A DNA stretch of 64,000 nt, from positions 108,500,944 to 108,564,943 of the forward strand of contig CM031858.1 in the NCBI GenBank assembly GCA_018697195.1, written 5' to 3'. A program made the position numbers and the translations under genes. The notes under the pieces were generated by a model that did no database searches, was not told the DNA's origin, and saw only the letters and a program-made list of their open reading frames with translations. This stretch comes from Certhia americana (lineage: Eukaryota > Chordata > Aves > Passeriformes > Certhiidae). Position 1 is the first letter of the stretch. Every line of letters starts with the position of its first letter. Below are positions 48,633 to 60,582 of the stretch, piece after piece.

Positions 48633-49341
48633 TGAAAGAGAATGTCGTCATCTGTAATTCTTAGTTCAGGATACTTACTGTACCCTTTTATTATGAAAGG
48701 GTTGACAGAAAAAGAGTTCAGTAAAAGAAGCAGCTCTTAAAATTTTTCTTAAATAGAAGAGGGATTTGTTTGCAAGTGAGATTTAAATGTCTTTGACAGC
48801 AAAATATATTGGAACAACTTTCTTAATTGACAGATTATAACCTGAATATGAATGTTATTTACTGAATACAATTCATGAGTATTAAAGTTATTTTTTCAAT
48901 GATCATAGAAGTGTGCTTCTATATATACACCTAAGTATATAAGAGTACCCACCTGTCTATTCATGAGTGTGTAGGTGTATTGTATATGTGCTTATTGCTT
49001 TTTTTAACACAGAGCTTTTACAGTATCTAGACATTTTTTTCTAGACTGCTCCTGTTTTATTTCCTTGATGAAACTCTTGCAAGCTAATCTTTATAGTGTA
49101 AGAAGGTTTGCTTTAACACCCTCTGCCTAAATATGACAGTTCTGTAAACAGCAGCTGTATGTGGTCAGTCACGAGATCTAGAAATCAAAACTATATGGGC
49201 CATAGTCACAGCTCATGAGACAAACATGATGTGCTGGAAATTGTCTGCCAGACAGCCTGGATTTGATAAGTTGCACTAGACTGTATGTCACACTTTGTAC
49301 AGCAGCAGCATTTCACACACAGGCACAAGTGTTTATACAAT

Positions 49342-49361
49342 AAAAAAAAAAAAAAAAAAAA
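49342..49361 (+). repeat. Poly-A tract preceded by AATAAA
   Basis: 'ATACAATAAAAAAA' runs into about 20 A's, then A-rich AGAAAAAAGAAAAAAAG to about 49381. The AATAAA merges with the run and does not sit 10-30 bases before it, so this looks more like an A-rich microsatellite than a retrocopy tail. Confidence 0.7.
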
Positions 49362-50814
49362 GAAAAAAGAAAAAAAGAGAAACCTACTCCAAACTCTATG
49401 CAAACTCTATGGTCAAAATTATTCAACTAGAAGGACATTCTTATGAACAAATTTTTTCAAATGTTTGTGCCTAAAAGGCTAGAAAACCAGTTTAGACCTA
49501 AACCCTCATGAACATCAGGTATTCAGAGCAGTTATCTCTTTTTGCAGTTGCAGAAGTGAGCCTTAAAGAGATGACTGCCGTCAGACAGCAACAATTTATG
49601 CCTACATGGAAGAAAAAAGCTCAGAACTGGACCAGTGAACCAAAAAAACTACAAGATGAATAAAATGAGAGCTTTTTTAATAAGGAAAATAATAGTGAAA
49701 AGGAGTATTAGCATTGGTATCAGCAATCTGTATAGGAGTTCATAAAAAAGTCTCCTCCTGATACCAGTCATGGATTTTTCATCTAAGCCAAGATAGCTTT
49801 CATCCATCTCACTGACATGTCCTCCCAGGCTCAAGCTAACTCAGCCTCTGCTTTGGATATCATTGCAGGGATGTCAGACTTGAGAAAGAAGGCTTCAAAA
49901 TGGTTGCAGATCATTTCTAAAAACACACACACGTGCAAATCCCCCACGGTGAGCAGGTATAGCATGTCCCTGCAAGCACACAGGCACAGCTGGAAGCCAG
50001 CTTTTGACTTCTGTCTATGCCTAATTAAAATTATGCTAATTCTAACAACAAGATTACAACTTTGTAAAACAAAACAAATAAATGTGTTTTCCACAATGCT
50101 TCTTTATTCATCTATCCCTTCTCTTCACCTTCTGACAGAAAATAATGGGAAAAGTCTGATGGACAGTAAAGGAAAAGTGAAACTGTCCCTGGAAATTTTT
50201 CAAATGTTTTTGTAGGACTTTCAGTTTAAAAAAAAAAAACAAATGCTTTTATGGGATATTTACATTCCATTTTTTTTTTCCAAACTCCAGCCTAGGCAAG
50301 ATGAAAATCCCAAAACCCTCAACCACATTGTGGCTCCTTCTGTATTCAATATCTTTGCATGCAGTACTGAGCTTTCAAAACCTTTTAGCCATTCTTCCCA
50401 CACTTATGGAGATCCTAATTAACTGCTTTTGTGGTGTGCAGGAATGCTGTTGTTTTGTGAAGAGCTAGGAAGAAGTTCCCCTGGTGCACGAGTTGACAAG
50501 AACTTTTGGGTCTCCATCTAATTAGGCTGTACACTGCTAGGATGTAGGCATCATGCTGTGTTTGCTTGTTTGCATCAAGTCAGACACACTCCAGCACAGC
50601 TCAGGTGTTTTGTAAAATGCAGATAGAAACCATTTTTTCCTGAGATGGTGGTTGGTAAGGGTGGGGAATAAACCAAATGTTTTGGTCTCATAATTCCCTA
50701 CTCTTAGAGAAAAGAAGGAAGATTCATGTTTCAGCACTTAAATTGTCAAAAGTTGCAAAGATTAGATACCTTTTATTTATAGTGTCTCTATTGTTTTATT
50801 TGGGAATTTGACAG

Positions 50815-51096
50815 GTGGACTCTTCTTTGTACTGTGGCCATGGCTGTGAAATTGATCTGCAGGGGGAGGTAATCTTGGCAGAATTTGCAGCAACAGAATA
50901 TATTCCCTTTCTGAAGCCATTTGATGTTATGAAAGCTGGATGCTGTACCTGTGATGGTAGAAAAGTCCATAATTTCAAGATAGTCCCAGCTCAGCCATTG
51001 TGTTTTCTAGTATTTCAGCCTGAAGAAATACTGTGCTCAGAAGTGGAGTCCACAAATGGAAAGTGGACAGTAAAACAACTGGAAATTCTGGAATAA
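50815..51096 (+). other. Candidate terminal exon, coding status doubtful
   Basis: A 93-codon open stretch follows a CAG splice-acceptor-like end ('GGGAATTTGACAG'). It runs to a TAA at 51094-51096 that overlaps an AATAAA hexamer (51092-51097). It does not begin with ATG (GTG at 50815), so it could only be coding as a downstream exon. The translation is Cys-rich near the start and middle (YCGHGCEIDLQGE, KAGCCTCDGRK) with no domain I recognise. The polypyrimidine tract before the acceptor is weak, and no upstream exon is recognised in this window. A chance frame or a decayed retro-element is equally likely. Confidence 0.2.
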
Positions 51097-51147
51097 AAAC
51101 CTTAACTTCATCCTTCTCCATATATTTGACTGTTTTGTAGCTTACAG

Positions 51148-51682
51148 TTGCTGTCAGCTCTTTTGCTGGATATGTACATTCAAGAACACAATTCTTGTGT
51201 TAACAGTGCTGGGACTGAGGAAGGTCAAGAAATACAACCCTGTGTATTTTGTGCACACACACACAAATTAGCCTGTGCGCACACAGACTGCAAGCTCAAT
51301 ATGCCTTTATTGGAATCTGAATTTGAAATTATGGATGCAAAAGCCATCTCTGTGCTGTCAGCCCATGGCCTCCTCATGGTCAGTGGTTCTCACAGCGGCA
51401 CACATTTGGCAGGACTCCTTCACAGCCATGCTGTGGCTCTATGGCTGCAGGGAGCACCTGGAAGTCTCTGGTTTGGCTGAGAGCTGCAAAGCATGTGATC
51501 CTCTGGCTTTGTTCCTTATGGGGGCTGACAGTTTTACCTGTTGTCTGGATGCTGACACCGTGGAAATACCCACAGAGTTGGTCTTTGGGCCTCACAGATA
51601 TTATGAGTCCCACCTCCCATCAATCCCATATCCAGGGGATTTTCACCAGGCTTTGAGAGAGAGGAGGATTTATTATGATTAG
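51148..51682 (+). other. Overlapping plus-strand open frames, unassigned
   Basis: Two frames overlap (51148-51480, 110 codons; 51275-51682, 135 codons) in a patch somewhat richer in G+C than its surroundings. Neither translation shows a known motif. A CAGTGGTTCTCAC word at 51380 resembles the ends of some hAT-type DNA transposons, but nothing else supports that. Recorded because it follows directly on the candidate exon at 50815-51096. Confidence 0.15.
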
Positions 51683-53487
51683 GGATGCTCTGCTACAGTT
51701 TATACCATTTAGCTGCCTTCAACCAAGGACAGAAGGGAGGGTAATGAATCATAATGCTGTGACCTGGAGGAATTATTTCAGGAGGAGAGGGTAGAAATTT
51801 GGTTAAATAATAACATTTGAGAGTGGCAAGGCAATGGTTCTAATACCATTAACTGTCCCAGCCTGCTTGATCCGAGCTGTTGGGGTCCAGGTCAGTAGGT
51901 CATCTTTGACTACAAAAGAGGATCATTTCTACCTTAATGAGGCAAAGATGGCTTATTTCCGTCTAACAGATGGCAGTGGATATGAGTCATGCATCTGTCT
52001 GGGATGTATTTTTCTGAACAAAGTAATTTGACAAGCAGTTTCCAGTAGCCCCATGCTCTTCCCTATGGATCCAAAGTTTGCACGTGCTTTATAGACTCTG
52101 ACCATTTACTATTATATCATATTTGGGAGGAAGGAAATAAAACATAGTGCTAAAAATATGTTTATTTACATTTGGGAGCACCACATTGTTTTAAATCACA
52201 AAAGCATAAATGTAGAACCTGCTTGAAGTTCTTTTATTAGTTTTTTGGTCTTCATCTATTTTTTTTTTTTTTTTTTTTTGGCAGTATTCCAGCCCACAAT
52301 GGGAAAGGAAGCAGAGGATGCTCAAACTGTTTGTATATTTATGGAGCTATTTGACTTTTAACAAGTTATTCTGAGAGTGTTGGACTTTGATTTTTGTATC
52401 TTCTAATTATTCAGGAGCTCTGATTGGGATCTTTGCTGCAGTGATTCTGCAGTGTGGATGCTGTGTGAATTTCATTTTTCAGACCTTTTGTTTTGGAAGT
52501 GGTCTCTTGGATAGGCCAGAACATGCAGACAATTTCCCTCTGCTTCCAGTTTATGAAAAAACTTGTAGAAAATTTTCTTTGTGCTTTCTACCTTTCTTCA
52601 CAGTTGAGGTGAGCCACAGGATTCAAATGTGTATATACACACTTGTACACAGCGGGACTGTTCGAGCCTTGCTTCCAGAGGGAATCGAGCTAGAATGATA
52701 TAATGACTCTGGTGCTGCAAGGATTTTCAGTTCTGAGATATTACAAGCTGACAGGTTCAGATGCAGAGTCTGTCTCAAATTTGATTTTAGAATCTGATTT
52801 TTCTTTTGATTTTAAGAGCTGCTTTCTGAAGGAAGTAATGGAATTTTAAGTGAAAAAACCAACTTGCTCAAACTATTTTTTTTAAGTATTAAGTATTTTT
52901 TTCCCTTAAGCATCCCTGATAATCACCAAACAGAGGGTTTCCCTGAGAATGTAGGATTAGTCTGGGATATGGCATTAACTATTTCGTCCTTAAGCAAGTT
53001 TGAGCAAAGATAGTGAAACACCTGGAGTTTTCAACTTCTACTGTAAGTGAACTGAACTTTCCTTGAGCTTAGTAGTTTAAGTGAAATAGGAACTAGAACA
53101 ACTACCAAACGGCAATCTTTACCATATAACAGATTATTTTGATACAGGTCCAACTGAAGAAAGAATATGAATTAAGATTCTAATTACATCCTTGAGAAGG
53201 TAATTTCAAGATATTTCATATCCAGATTTCTAAGGCAGTACAGGCTACATGGCTGAAGTGTGTACTAGTGTTCCCTCAAATTTTTAAACCTGCTGGTAAT
53301 TTCGCCAGATTTGACTATAAAGTAAAAAATATGAAGGATAATAGAGCATATAGGAGTAATTATTCCATTTCACACAGCTAAGTAGAGCCTTGTGGGAAAA
53401 AAAATTTCCTCCATGTCCCTTTCCAGTCTTAGACTGGCATGGTTGATGAGAGAGGTGCTTTTAAATAGCACCTGCCCTCCCATTTTT

Positions 53488-53631
53488 GAAGTCTCCTATG
53501 CTGCAGACATTCCAAGCCCACCCAGATGCATTCCTGTGTAACCTGCTCTAGGTGACCCTACCTTGGCAAGGTGATTAGACTAGCTGAACTCCAGAGGTCC
53601 CTTCCAGCCCCAGATATTCTGTGATTTCACT
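53488..53631 (+). mobile_element. CR1 LINE 3' end fragment
   Basis: The sequence follows the CR1 3' end in sense orientation: 'GCAGACATTCCAAGCCCACC', 'TCCTGTGTAACCTGCTCTAG', 'GTGACCCTACCTTGGCAAGG', 'TTAGACTAGCTGAACTCC', 'AGAGGTCCCTTCCAGCCCC', and the tail ATTCTGTGATTTC. About 140 bases survive; the rest was never inserted, since CR1 copies are typically 5'-truncated. Only the tail of the ORF2 C-terminus and the 3' UTR are represented. Confidence 0.92.
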
Positions 53632-55388
53632 GTTGTTCCTGGAGCTGTGAACTTCTCACAGACAGTTGAGTCTAAGCACCTTAATTGACAGCAATTTGAC
53701 ACCAGTTAGAGTAATGCTGCAGATGTAACAAAACAAAGCAAAAAAAGTTTTTGAAATGCATTTGATGCTTTTGCATTTAAAAGGTGACCATCAGGTTAAT
53801 CACCAAAAGCCAGATTATTTGTGGAGAAAATGCTGTGAAAGAAGAGAAATGGATTGCTGTCTACAGGGATTCACCTGTTTTCTGGAAAGACTTTGGTACA
53901 CAAAGAAGCATGGTCTAGGGACAAGTTCTGTTACACTATATGCTATACCAAGGCAAGGTGCAAGCTCAGTTGTTTAAGGTATGTATGTATATAAATAGCC
54001 CGCGTGTCTTAGATCTGGCTAAGCTGCCTGGCTAGACATTGGCCAGACACTAAAAAATGTCTGCCTTAAGCCTTGAAATCTGAACAAAATCTGTATAGAC
54101 CTAGGATTAACTTTAGTCCTTGAGATCTGTCCTTACTTCAGATTACCCTTTTCCAATTTTTATCTAGCATGAACATGCTGAGCAGCAACTCATTTCTCAG
54201 GTGCATGTGGTGCTGTAAACAAATTATCTTTATTCTCTGCTAAATAGAGCAAGAAAATCTTCAAACCTGCCTAAAATAACAACTCCTCTTTTTATTCCCA
54301 GTGTGAGTTTCTTTTCATTCTGTGACAACCTAAGCTGCTTCTGCAACTCATGTGTTAACTTCTGTTTGGCTTGCCCACAGGAATCTTCTTTCTTTACTTC
54401 CTTCACTATCTCCTTTTTGATTTTTTTTTTTTTTTCTTTTTTTCCTCCCTATATTCCATATCTTTATTTTGCTTGTGGTAACACTTGCTGTCTCCAAACT
54501 CTCTTTCTATGGAGTGGTAAGCCTCTTAAACTTCAGTTTCTAGCATCCCAAGTGTTTTCATCTCAGCATATAACCATTAAGATTTAATTACTAACTACTG
54601 CCTAAGTTCTGGATGGGTTGTAATGCAGACTTTGGTCAGCAGTACATGTGCATGGGGATATCCCAAAATACACTTCACTTCTTAGTAACAGCTTCATAAT
54701 ATCAGCCAGAGATAATAGATTGTGCACAGACTTTTCTCTGCCTAGAATGTAAACCAGCACTTCCTTGATGCTCTACAATGCAGCTATGCAAACACACTGA
54801 TTTTCTTCTTCTTCTAGCTCATTTGCTCAGCACTCAAGCACCAATTTAGAATGATGGATCTGGTTTTAATCCAGATGGCTTGATGTAGTGGTTTCTCTCC
54901 CTCTTACTAACTCCCTCCCTCCCTCCTTCCTCTCTTTATCCTGCAATTTCTCTGCATGGTTTGGTTCTGTTTCACAACCTTTGGTAGGACAGGTATCCTG
55001 CTTTTTCCTTTTCTGGATATCTGACATTTGTGTTGCCATTGTCTGCTGAGTCTTCCAAGTCACTCCCAGAGATGAGGTCTTTAAAGGCAGCCCTGCATTA
55101 GAGAGGCACAGATTGTCTCATGATGTGGCATCGCTCCTACAGGTAGCAGGTATTTTCCTGGCAGATTTGCCTTAAGCTTAGAGTGGAATAGCATAACTGA
55201 TAAGGGCTAAAGATGACTAAAATATGTTAGTAGAGTTCTGTGAAGAAACTTATGCAAAACTGGTTTGTCTCCAGGTCTGCCCAGTATTATAATCATGATA
55301 TTGGTAATCTACTGTGCACTTCTGAGAATTAAAGAGAAAAATACAGCAAAACTGCTCATACTCTCAAGATGTACGTGTGAAGATAATG
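53632..55388. other. Non-coding DNA, no gene recognised
   Basis: Contains a 13-15 base T tract near 54421-54435 and a CTCC-rich tetranucleotide tract (54910-54930). Frames up to 94 codons are uninformative. Confidence 0.5.
54910..54930. repeat. (CTCC)n-rich tract
   Basis: About four CTCC units followed by TTCCTCTC; a polypyrimidine tract on the plus strand. Confidence 0.85.
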
Positions 55389-55530
55389 AATATTATTATC
55401 CTCTCTTTAAAAACTGAGAGGCTGTGCATAAATGATTTACTTAGGGCCCCAAAGGAGCCTGTGTTTGACTAGGGAGCTGAACTTTAATTGTACCTGACTT
55501 TAATCCTGTGTTCTAACTGTACCTCCCTCA
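55389..55530 (-). repeat. Antisense MIR/core-SINE-like relic
   Basis: On the plus strand the reversed SINE pattern is followed over about 140 bases: ATTATTATCC, CTTTAAAAACTGAGAGGCTGTGCA, TGATTTACTTAGGGCC, GGGAGCTGAACTTTAATTG, CCTGACTTTAATCCTGTGTTCTAAC, ACCTCCCTC. Each block has its counterpart in the inverted MIR-type consensus (TATTATCCCCATTTT..AACTGAGGCACAG..TGACTTGCCCAAGG..GAGCTGGGAATTGAACC..CTGACTCC..TGTTCTAACC). Preservation is good for such an old element. Confidence 0.65.
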
Positions 55531-58500
55531 TTACCTACCTGTCCATTTTCATTAGTGCACATATCCATCAGCCTCATTAATAAATATGTGAGGGCGTTTT
55601 ATCATGGCTGCTAAACAAGAAACTTAATCGAGACCTGGTCTGGAAATGTTTACTTGCCTCAAACACACGTTGCCTAAAATTGCTGTCATTTACACTGAAT
55701 GCCAGCCATGTTGTGGTATTAACCACGACTCAGTTAATGTCAGCCATTAACCTCAGGTTATGGTCACAGAATCACAAGTGACTGAAGTACTGTTTTTTTT
55801 AAGAGACTAGTTCCTGCAGCTGGAAATTACTGTCCCCAAAGGGGACAATCCTGTGACAATTTCAGTCAGTCTAAGTCAGTGTGTCCATGGTTCTGCCTTT
55901 ATTGGCAGCGCCTGAAAGATGTTTCCATCCCGTTTGTTTTACTGGCACCTGCACCTGTATGCACTTCAGGATGAAACAGTTCAGACAGGAAAATCCCTCC
56001 AAATGTATTTTATTTAAATCATTATTATTTTTAAAGAGATATTTTGACTCTCTGAACTGGCTTATTCTCCAGTCATTCAAGAAGCAGTGCTGGCACATCA
56101 GAAAGTACAAGATCTCTGTCTGCTCTGGTTTATGCTGTCCAGGAACCTCAGCTGAAAGTCTGGTGGTTGCCAACAAGGGCTGGGAAGCTCACAAGCCTTT
56201 CCCATGCAAAATAATAACAACTAACTTGAATACCACTGAAAACTAGCTAGGACTAGATAAATGATCAGTGTCTGTCTCACATGAAGAGTATTACCTTCTC
56301 TTAGCTAGCTTACTTGATGATGTAAAATTATCCTACCCTACCCACAGAACTTGTATTGGATGTGGGAACAGTAACTGGAATGATTATAAGCCCAGTTACC
56401 AGCTTCAGTTGAAGTTACTCCCTGAGTTCATCAAGGGATATGTTTTCTTGGTGATTGAAGTTTAAAACAGAAATATGACAAGTTAAATTGCTTCCCTTGG
56501 TAATGAGTAGACCTGCTCTCAAGAGTAGACCTACTACTTGCTCTGCTGCCCCTGTAACAATCTTTTGCAGTGGAGGCAGGGGATAGAGGCTGGGAAAATA
56601 ACTTCCTCAGCTTACCTGAGAAGAAATCATGTAGCAGATTCCTTGCCAATGGTTTAACACAGCTTCCAGCTGCAGCTACTGCTGGAGAAGAAAATCTCAC
56701 TTATGGGGGTATATCTATGAAGGATTATTTCAGCAGCACTGAAATCTTGAAAATACAGAGGAGAAAATGAATGATTTTTTATTTGCTGAAAAATATAATT
56801 TCAAGTTTGACTGGAATAGTTTATGAGTTTAGATGAAGTTTAGTTAGAGGTTTGGCAAGAAAAAAAAGAGAGAAAATAATGTTTACTTTTAATTTAAAAC
56901 ATGTTGTGCTCTCTCTTCAGAGGCATTTAATAATCCAGCTGTCTTTGCTTATGTATTACTGCCCTAACCTTCTACCTAGGTGTATTACAGAGTTAGTTTA
57001 TGAGCTCTTGTTGCAGCTGATCTATTTTGAATAACTAATGAAATACTAATTTGAACAGAAGTACCTCAATCATCAGTTAAAAATTCAGTCAGTCTTCCTT
57101 CAGTTCGTTTCTGTGATTAAGGACAAAGCTGGGTTAGGGACTAAAGAACTTTTATACCTGCATAGAAGCTTTCATTCAGCCTTAAATGGAGGTTTTCACT
57201 GCAGCTAAGGGGATCTAAGAAATGGCTTTCTGACCTTAATAACTATTTTTTATCTTGTCCTTTACACCAAAACCAAGGTTAAAACAAACCAAGTCAAAAT
57301 AAAACAAAACAAGCTTATAAAACCAGTGATTTATCGGAGCTGCCTTAATAGCTGGATGAGGGGCTTTATAACAGTTAGAAAAGTACCATAGCTTGTGGGT
57401 GAAGGAGAGGACTGCACAGACAAGAACAGGCCATCAGCAGACATAACTTAGACCTGTTGCATCTCTTGAAGCTGTTGTAAACAGGACATCAGGGAGCACC
57501 AGAGCCAGGTGCACCAGCAGCTGTGGAAATCTGTGTGTGGGTGACAGCGTGGCCAGCATGACAGTGCCTCACACACACAGGATGCAGCCCCATGGCACCC
57601 CAGCAGGAAGAGCAGAACAGGTCCAGTGATAGTAGTAGGGTCAGCCCCAACCCAGATCACTCTGTGGGTCCATAGGGATGGGCTAGGTCCATGGACAACC
57701 TGGAGATAAATGGAGGTCAGGATGAGCAAGGTGCATAGCCAGTGCAGGCACATGGACAAGTAGCTCAGGCAAGGACCTGAGTGTAAATGCCACTCGAGCA
57801 AAAAAAGAGGAGGGAGGACCAGCTCATCCCATATAGCCCTCTCACAGTATCTTGGTCCTTGGTTCCAGGGTGGCTATGCCACATTAGCACTGGCTTTTAG
57901 GGCAAGCAGGGAGTCACTGGGTGCAGAGCATGATTGGACCCTCAGGACCAAGCACTGGATGCCAAAAATGAGTCCACAGACACCTGGTGTAACTATGTGT
58001 TTATGCTACCCAGCTGAACTCTCTTCCCTTGACTATTTCTGTCCTCTCCCACCTCTTGGTTCAACTTTTGACAAAGCTGAGGTTCCAGCCTCTTGAGCAG
58101 GTCCCTGAACCCTTGCTGGTTAAAGCAAAGCAAAAAAAAAAAAATCCTAAAATAACAGCAAAGTTTCCCCAAACCTTTGAAATCTTCTCAAGCAAATATA
58201 TCTATTTGTTTGGAGGACTGTTTGGAACATGGGCACTTAAGTTTCCCTCACTGCCAAAGAAAACATGGCATCAAGACAAAGCATCAATCACATGACAGAT
58301 TCTTCATGAATTTTAGCCTCCTAATATAGATATTTCTCTTCCTCATATACTCACTTCATGTGTTTAATTTGAGAGTACATAACCTGTTCATGTTCTCCAT
58401 CAAAGTGCCTTCATCTACTTAGAAGAAAACTACATTAAAAACCCACCAAACAAAACCAATAAAGCAAAGCAAAACAAAATAATAATGAAAAAAGCATAGG

Positions 58501-60251
58501 TGGGCATTTGCAATAGATTGCTTCCTTCCTCTGACACCATTGGTGTTTTCAAGTCCATGAAATGTATTGCAGTGCTTCAGGTCACTTTTTAAGCCACCTT
58601 CCATAATGTAACAGAGTAAATGCAGAAGACTAATAATAACATGGACTGATGATTCACAGAGGGATGTACTTTAGAGGGTACATAGAAACAAAGGTGCTTT
58701 CCTAGGATTGTGCTGAGGAAAAGATTAATTTGACATATAAATCTATTACATAACTTAAATGTGCTGCATTATCACTGCTAACAGTAGAGACAACAACACC
58801 TTTACTGTCTGAAGTTTTCTCCATCACTGCACAGTAATTATCTGTCCTATCTCTAAGGTCACTGTATACTGTGGTTGTGTTTCTAGTTGCTAAGACTAAT
58901 GTAATTATTAAACGCATTATAGCTGCATAGACTTTTCTAGTAGGAACTCCAGAAAAAAAACAGAACCCAGACTCTTTTATTGCCTCAATATCTATAAAAC
59001 TAAAAAAATACTATTTTAATCCCAAAAATCTGCCTGAGACAAAGCTCTAGTTTTAGATATGTCTTGCGGTCCTGAAAAGTTTTCTTCTTCTTCTTATCAA
59101 GGCTTCAGAATGCACACAGCAGTAGATATGCTTGACGTTATCTGTAGGAGGATAAAAGCCCACACAGCAGCTACTCTGTGCTGGACAATTTTGAAGCTGT
59201 TTGGAACAGTTTCTGTCCTTTCAAAGTATTAACTGCATACACATCAGGGGCTGTGGTAGTGTCTGGTCTAATTTAATCACTGTAATGTGGAAGATAATCT
59301 TTCAGACTACCACACAGCGTGGGATTTGGGTCTGGCACCCTTCAGTTTTGAACATCAGTTCTCCAAGACAGCACCCCTTACAAAAATAGAACGCAAATAT
59401 AAAGAAAGAAACAGAGCTGATTATCATAAATTCAAGAACTAAAAATGAGTAGAAAAGAAGAAAAAAAAAAAAAAAAGAAGTACATGGCTTAATACTAAAT
59501 TGAATATTTTTCAAGATATTACCAGTGAAACTGAGAATTTTTCTTTTTCTAAGGCCCTTATAGAAGATAAAGTTAAAAAGTTTCATGAGGTAGAAGGTAG
59601 AATTAAGATATCTTATGATCTGTCATTATTTTCTCTTCTTTTTCCAAATCCAAAAATCTGTAGTTATGAAGAATAAGCCATTCACTGAAGAAACAGGTAA
59701 AGCTTTATTAGGTAACAAGTGCTGAATAATATATGTTGAAATCCGGTGTAGAAATATGTGCTGTACTTTAATGTGCATAACACTTTTAACTTGTGGAGCG
59801 GCATTTAAAAACCCCATATTAATAAAAAAGTTTCCTGTCGTGGAATGAGTATAATCATAGTCTAACATTTTTTATGTAGCTTGCTTAACTGTGGCTAGCA
59901 TTCAGATGCCTGTTTGATAGACAGCTTAGAAATTATGTAGATGTTTCTGTTAGGCAGTAAGATGCACTAAGGATATTTTAATGTTTCTTTGTTAAAGAAA
60001 ACAGGTTTTTGTTGACTCACTGCCATGGTAGATAATTAACTTACATCCATTCAAAACGTTCAAGCTGTCAATACAATGCTTAATTTGGATAAAAAAAACC
60101 TAAAGAAAGTTTATGTTCCCTAAAGCTTTCTTGCAATGTCAATTAGTCAAATAAAAGCTACACAGCTTCTCTGTTTCTTGCCAGTTTCCCATCACAACTG
60201 CAGTAAAACCACCTCAATGGATAAGGGCAGTAAAACTGTATGAACTCCCCA
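55531..60251. other. Non-coding DNA, no gene recognised
   Basis: The part directly after the MIR relic (about 55540-55745) is unique and dense in AATTAA/TTAATG-type words. A GC-richer patch at about 57440-57960 carries a 117-codon minus-strand frame (57448-57801) full of Cys, Trp and His that I do not recognise. A/C-rich tracts occur near 57283-57312 and 58440-58485, and a 16-17 base A run near 59460-59476. Confidence 0.5.
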
Positions 60252-60582
60252 AATCACAGAAACTTTCAATCATAGGAGCATGGAATGATTTGACTTGGAA
60301 GGGATCTTAAAGATCCATCTAATTCCTATCCCACTGCCAAGGGCAGAGAAACTTTCCACTAGAAAGTTTCCAAGGATCTGATCTAAACTTACTCCCATCT
60401 CTGTTTAAAGCTGTTTCCCCTTGTCCTGTCACTACATGCCCTTGTAAAAAGCCCCTCTCCAGCTCTCTTCTAGCCCCTTTATGTACTGAAAGGTGCTCTA
60501 TGGTCTCCTCAGAGCTCTTTTTTCTCCAGGCTGAACAAGTCCAGCTCTCTCAACCTGCCTTCATAGGAGAGGTGCCTTGTGT
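60252..60582 (-). mobile_element. CR1 LINE 3' end fragment, internally deleted
   Basis: The plus strand shows the reversed CR1 3' end: AATCACAGAA / TCATAGGAGCATGGAATG, 'GACTTGGAAGGGATCTTAAAG', 'CCCACTGCCAAGGGCAGAG', 'TTTCCACTAG', 'TTTAAAGCTGTTTCCCCTTG', 'CCTGTCACTACATGCCCTTG', 'AAAAAGCCCCTCTCCAGCTC', 'TCTCCAGGCTGAACAAGTCC', 'TTCATAGGAGAGGTGC'. A block is missing around 60365-60395 compared with the family order. The similarity stops near 60582. A separate insertion from the one at 44597-46217, in the same orientation. Confidence 0.92.

Larger units (their letters stand above)
46218..53487. other. Non-coding DNA with simple repeats and a cluster of open frames
   Basis: No confident gene. It holds an inverted repeat (46668-46734), a 22-bp minisatellite (47746-47801), a 19-bp palindrome (48614-48632), a 20-base T run (48169-48188), a 20-base A run (49342-49361) and a 21-base T run (52259-52279). 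Several plus-strand frames between 50815 and 52698 are discussed separately. Confidence 0.5.

Noticed and set aside
51380..51393. CAGTGGTTCTCAC word resembling hAT transposon termini
   Set aside because: No matching inverted terminus or 8-bp target duplication was found nearby.
57448..57801. 117-codon minus-strand frame in a GC-richer patch
   Set aside because: Composition-driven, with no known motif; a decayed unknown repeat is as likely.
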